From Nymphaea colorata (lineage: Eukaryota > Streptophyta > Magnoliopsida > Nymphaeales > Nymphaeaceae), in contig NC_045141.1 of NCBI RefSeq assembly GCF_008831285.2, positions 27,145,315 to 27,209,314 on the forward strand: 64,000 nt of DNA, read 5' to 3'. The notes beneath the pieces were generated by a model. It ran no database searches and was not told the origin of the DNA. It was given only the letters and a program-made list of their open reading frames with translations. The position numbers and the translations under genes were made by a program. Shown piece by piece: positions 62,320 to 64,000 of the stretch. The number at the start of each line of letters is the position of its first letter. Within the stretch, counting starts at the first letter, position 1.

Positions 62320-62889
62320 TTATATGAACTGGCAATATTCCTTGAGATTTCTCTTTCCCATCAATGGTCCTTTTATTGCCCTAGTCTGTGGTGGCCTATC
62401 TGGCATTATCACTGTTTCTAGCCACCTTAAAATCTCCTCTTTACTTCCTTCTTTCGTTTTTAATGACAATGAATAGATGATTTGTCCATTTCTTGCTTCG
62501 TACATCCATACATTGGGTTCTTAGTATTGGTGTAGCAATTCTTCAAAAATTACTTCTAAATCTCTGGGCCTTTTCTTGATAAAGAAGTCCTTCATTTCTT
62601 GTAATAGTATCTCTTTCTGTGGCTGGTAATCTGATTGCACAAGCTCTTTTGTTAGTCCTATCTTGACGGCATATATGGCAGGAAGTATCCTGCCCTCAAA
62701 TATTTATGGTTGGGCAACATATATTTTTAGAAAGATAAGAGGTGTTTTTATCACTTCTAGGTACCGCTTTGCTGCTTTGCATAATTCTGGGATTTCTTCT
62801 AGTTCTTTAGCATTGCTGGTGTAAACAGTGTGAAGTAATCCATAACTGTGCACCATCTTTACTAAGTTTGGGTCTGTGTTTTTCCTCAT
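62320..62889 (-). pseudogene. Decayed coding relic of unknown family
   Basis: One minus-strand frame stays protein-like for about 190 codons (Lys/Glu/Leu-rich, with stretches such as KELEEIPELCKAAKRYL and KEEILRWLETVIMPDRPP), interrupted only by TAA at about 62704 and at about 62523. It ends at TAA at about 62320. The codon bias and the lack of frameshifts suggest a recently dead coding sequence. A retroelement or an endogenous pararetrovirus are possible sources, but I recognise no diagnostic motif and make no assignment. Confidence 0.35.
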
Positions 62890-64000
62890 GACATGACCAT
62901 CTCACTTTCCCCGATCGGCCTCTGCCTTTGTGGGTACTCATCTGGGGTCTTTCCCTCTTGGGTTATACATGCAGATTCCTCTTTTACCATTCAGTCATAT
63001 ATGCGAACTCAGGCGAACTTCAACTTAAACAATTAATAGAAATCAAGACTACTCTACACATGCATAAACGGATTCATCACTTTTGGATAGTGATCATCCA
63101 TAAACGGATTTGATTAGTCTTTATCAATAGCCGTTTGCTCTAGACAAGTCGCATTTTTTTTAACCAAATAAGGTTTTCGGTAAATATGATCACCGTTGTT
63201 ACTGCTTTCTGCAGTTATAGTATAACTGGTATCCAGTGGTGTGTGATTTTTTTTGTGTTTAATTTGTTCATGTAAATAGTACTTTCATACCATATCTGAA
63301 TTTGATTCATAATTTGAACCCTATTCTAAATCTCAATCCAAATCCAAACCACATTATGATAAGTTAACAATAGAGACTTTCAATATGTATGGACTTTGCT
63401 TATTTTATTTATTTAAATCTAAATCCGATTCGGATGGTAAACATAAATTCCAATGCAATCTAAAGCCAATCTAGTTTCCTTTTGTACCACGTTTGATGGG
63501 AAGGAATTCCTTGCATCAATGGGAATAAAAAATTTTCCTGCCCATTAGTAAACATATTTTAGGAAATATCGGGAGTGAGATGAAATAGAAAGCCCATTTG
63601 GGCTTGGATTTGCTTCATGCATTGGCGGGAGATGCAGCCTCCGCTTCTTCGACCGTCGACGGTCGCAGGGAAGGATCAATGGAAGCATAAGGCGGCTCAG
63701 GAGGAGGAAGAAGAAGAGAGGGGCAATCGACCCAGGATGGGAACGGCTGTATATGGACCAGTATTGATTTTAGAATTTGTCAAAAAAAAATCTGTAGATG
63801 CACTGGTATTGATTTTAGAATCTTTTGATATTTTGCGATACTTATTGTATGATGATGTTTCTGTTGTGGTACTTATGATGATACTCAATGATTTCCAAAA
63901 TAAGAATTCATAGTCATCCTGTTTTTTATGGTGATACTAAGGCAGATTGGTAAAATTTTCTCTGGATCTTCATCTTAGCACATCAATTTCCAACAATTAT
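62890..64000. other. Window end: AT-rich DNA with one GC-richer exon-like patch
   Basis: About 63605-63750 (+) is GC-richer and open, with an ATG at 63617 and an E/R-rich run. It could be a first exon of a gene continuing beyond the window, or a repeat. No donor or domain supports it firmly. Confidence 0.3.

Overview
This window is nuclear DNA from a flowering plant. The evidence is a DYW-class PPR gene, a plant-identical histone H4, a DUF248 (PMT) methyltransferase, a NAC transcription factor, GT-AG introns of 0.1 to 3.7 kb, CT-rich 5' leaders, many microsatellites and hAT-type transposons. Nothing seen fixes the species. I found no rRNA, organellar insertion, CRISPR array or bacterial-type operon.

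The gene-rich left half (1-33.2 kb) holds six genes that I could splice codon by codon. They are an intronless DYW PPR editing factor (-), a six-exon soluble ABC protein of the ABCI19-21 group (-), a NECAP-like endocytic adaptor accessory protein (-), an intronless histone H4 (+) with a recognisable plant histone promoter, a seven-exon Golgi-type PMT methyltransferase (+) with a leader intron and a short upstream ORF, and an RBM42-like RRM protein (-). Three introns in the NECAP and RBM42 genes begin with weak donor sites followed directly by CT tracts.

The middle (33.2-50.4 kb) is gene-poor and rich in mobile elements. Its core (34.7-39.9 kb) is a cluster of hAT relics. It contains a minus-strand transposase remnant, a 2.36-kb internally deleted element with a perfect 8-bp target duplication that keeps the BED-finger and C-terminal ends of a transposase, a smaller element apparently nested inside it, and a related opposite-facing element whose one end is an array of near-palindromic GTATCGnnCGATAC units. 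Two short (about 170 bp) hAT MITEs with 8-bp target duplications lie at 27.7 and 48.7 kb. A tRNA-like SINE candidate lies at 41.7 kb.

The right part (50.4-64 kb) carries a three-exon NAC transcription factor (+) with a 3.7-kb first intron. About 7.7 kb of AT-rich, gene-poor DNA follows, with degenerate subterminal-type repeats (57.2-57.5 and 60.2-60.4 kb), a long TA microsatellite and an unidentified decayed coding relic (62.3-62.9 kb).

The genes are unrelated housekeeping and regulatory genes with separate promoters and do not form a cluster. I see no new multi-gene system. The most distinctive structure is the hAT nest with its palindromic terminal array, followed by the recurrent CT tracts at weak splice donors.
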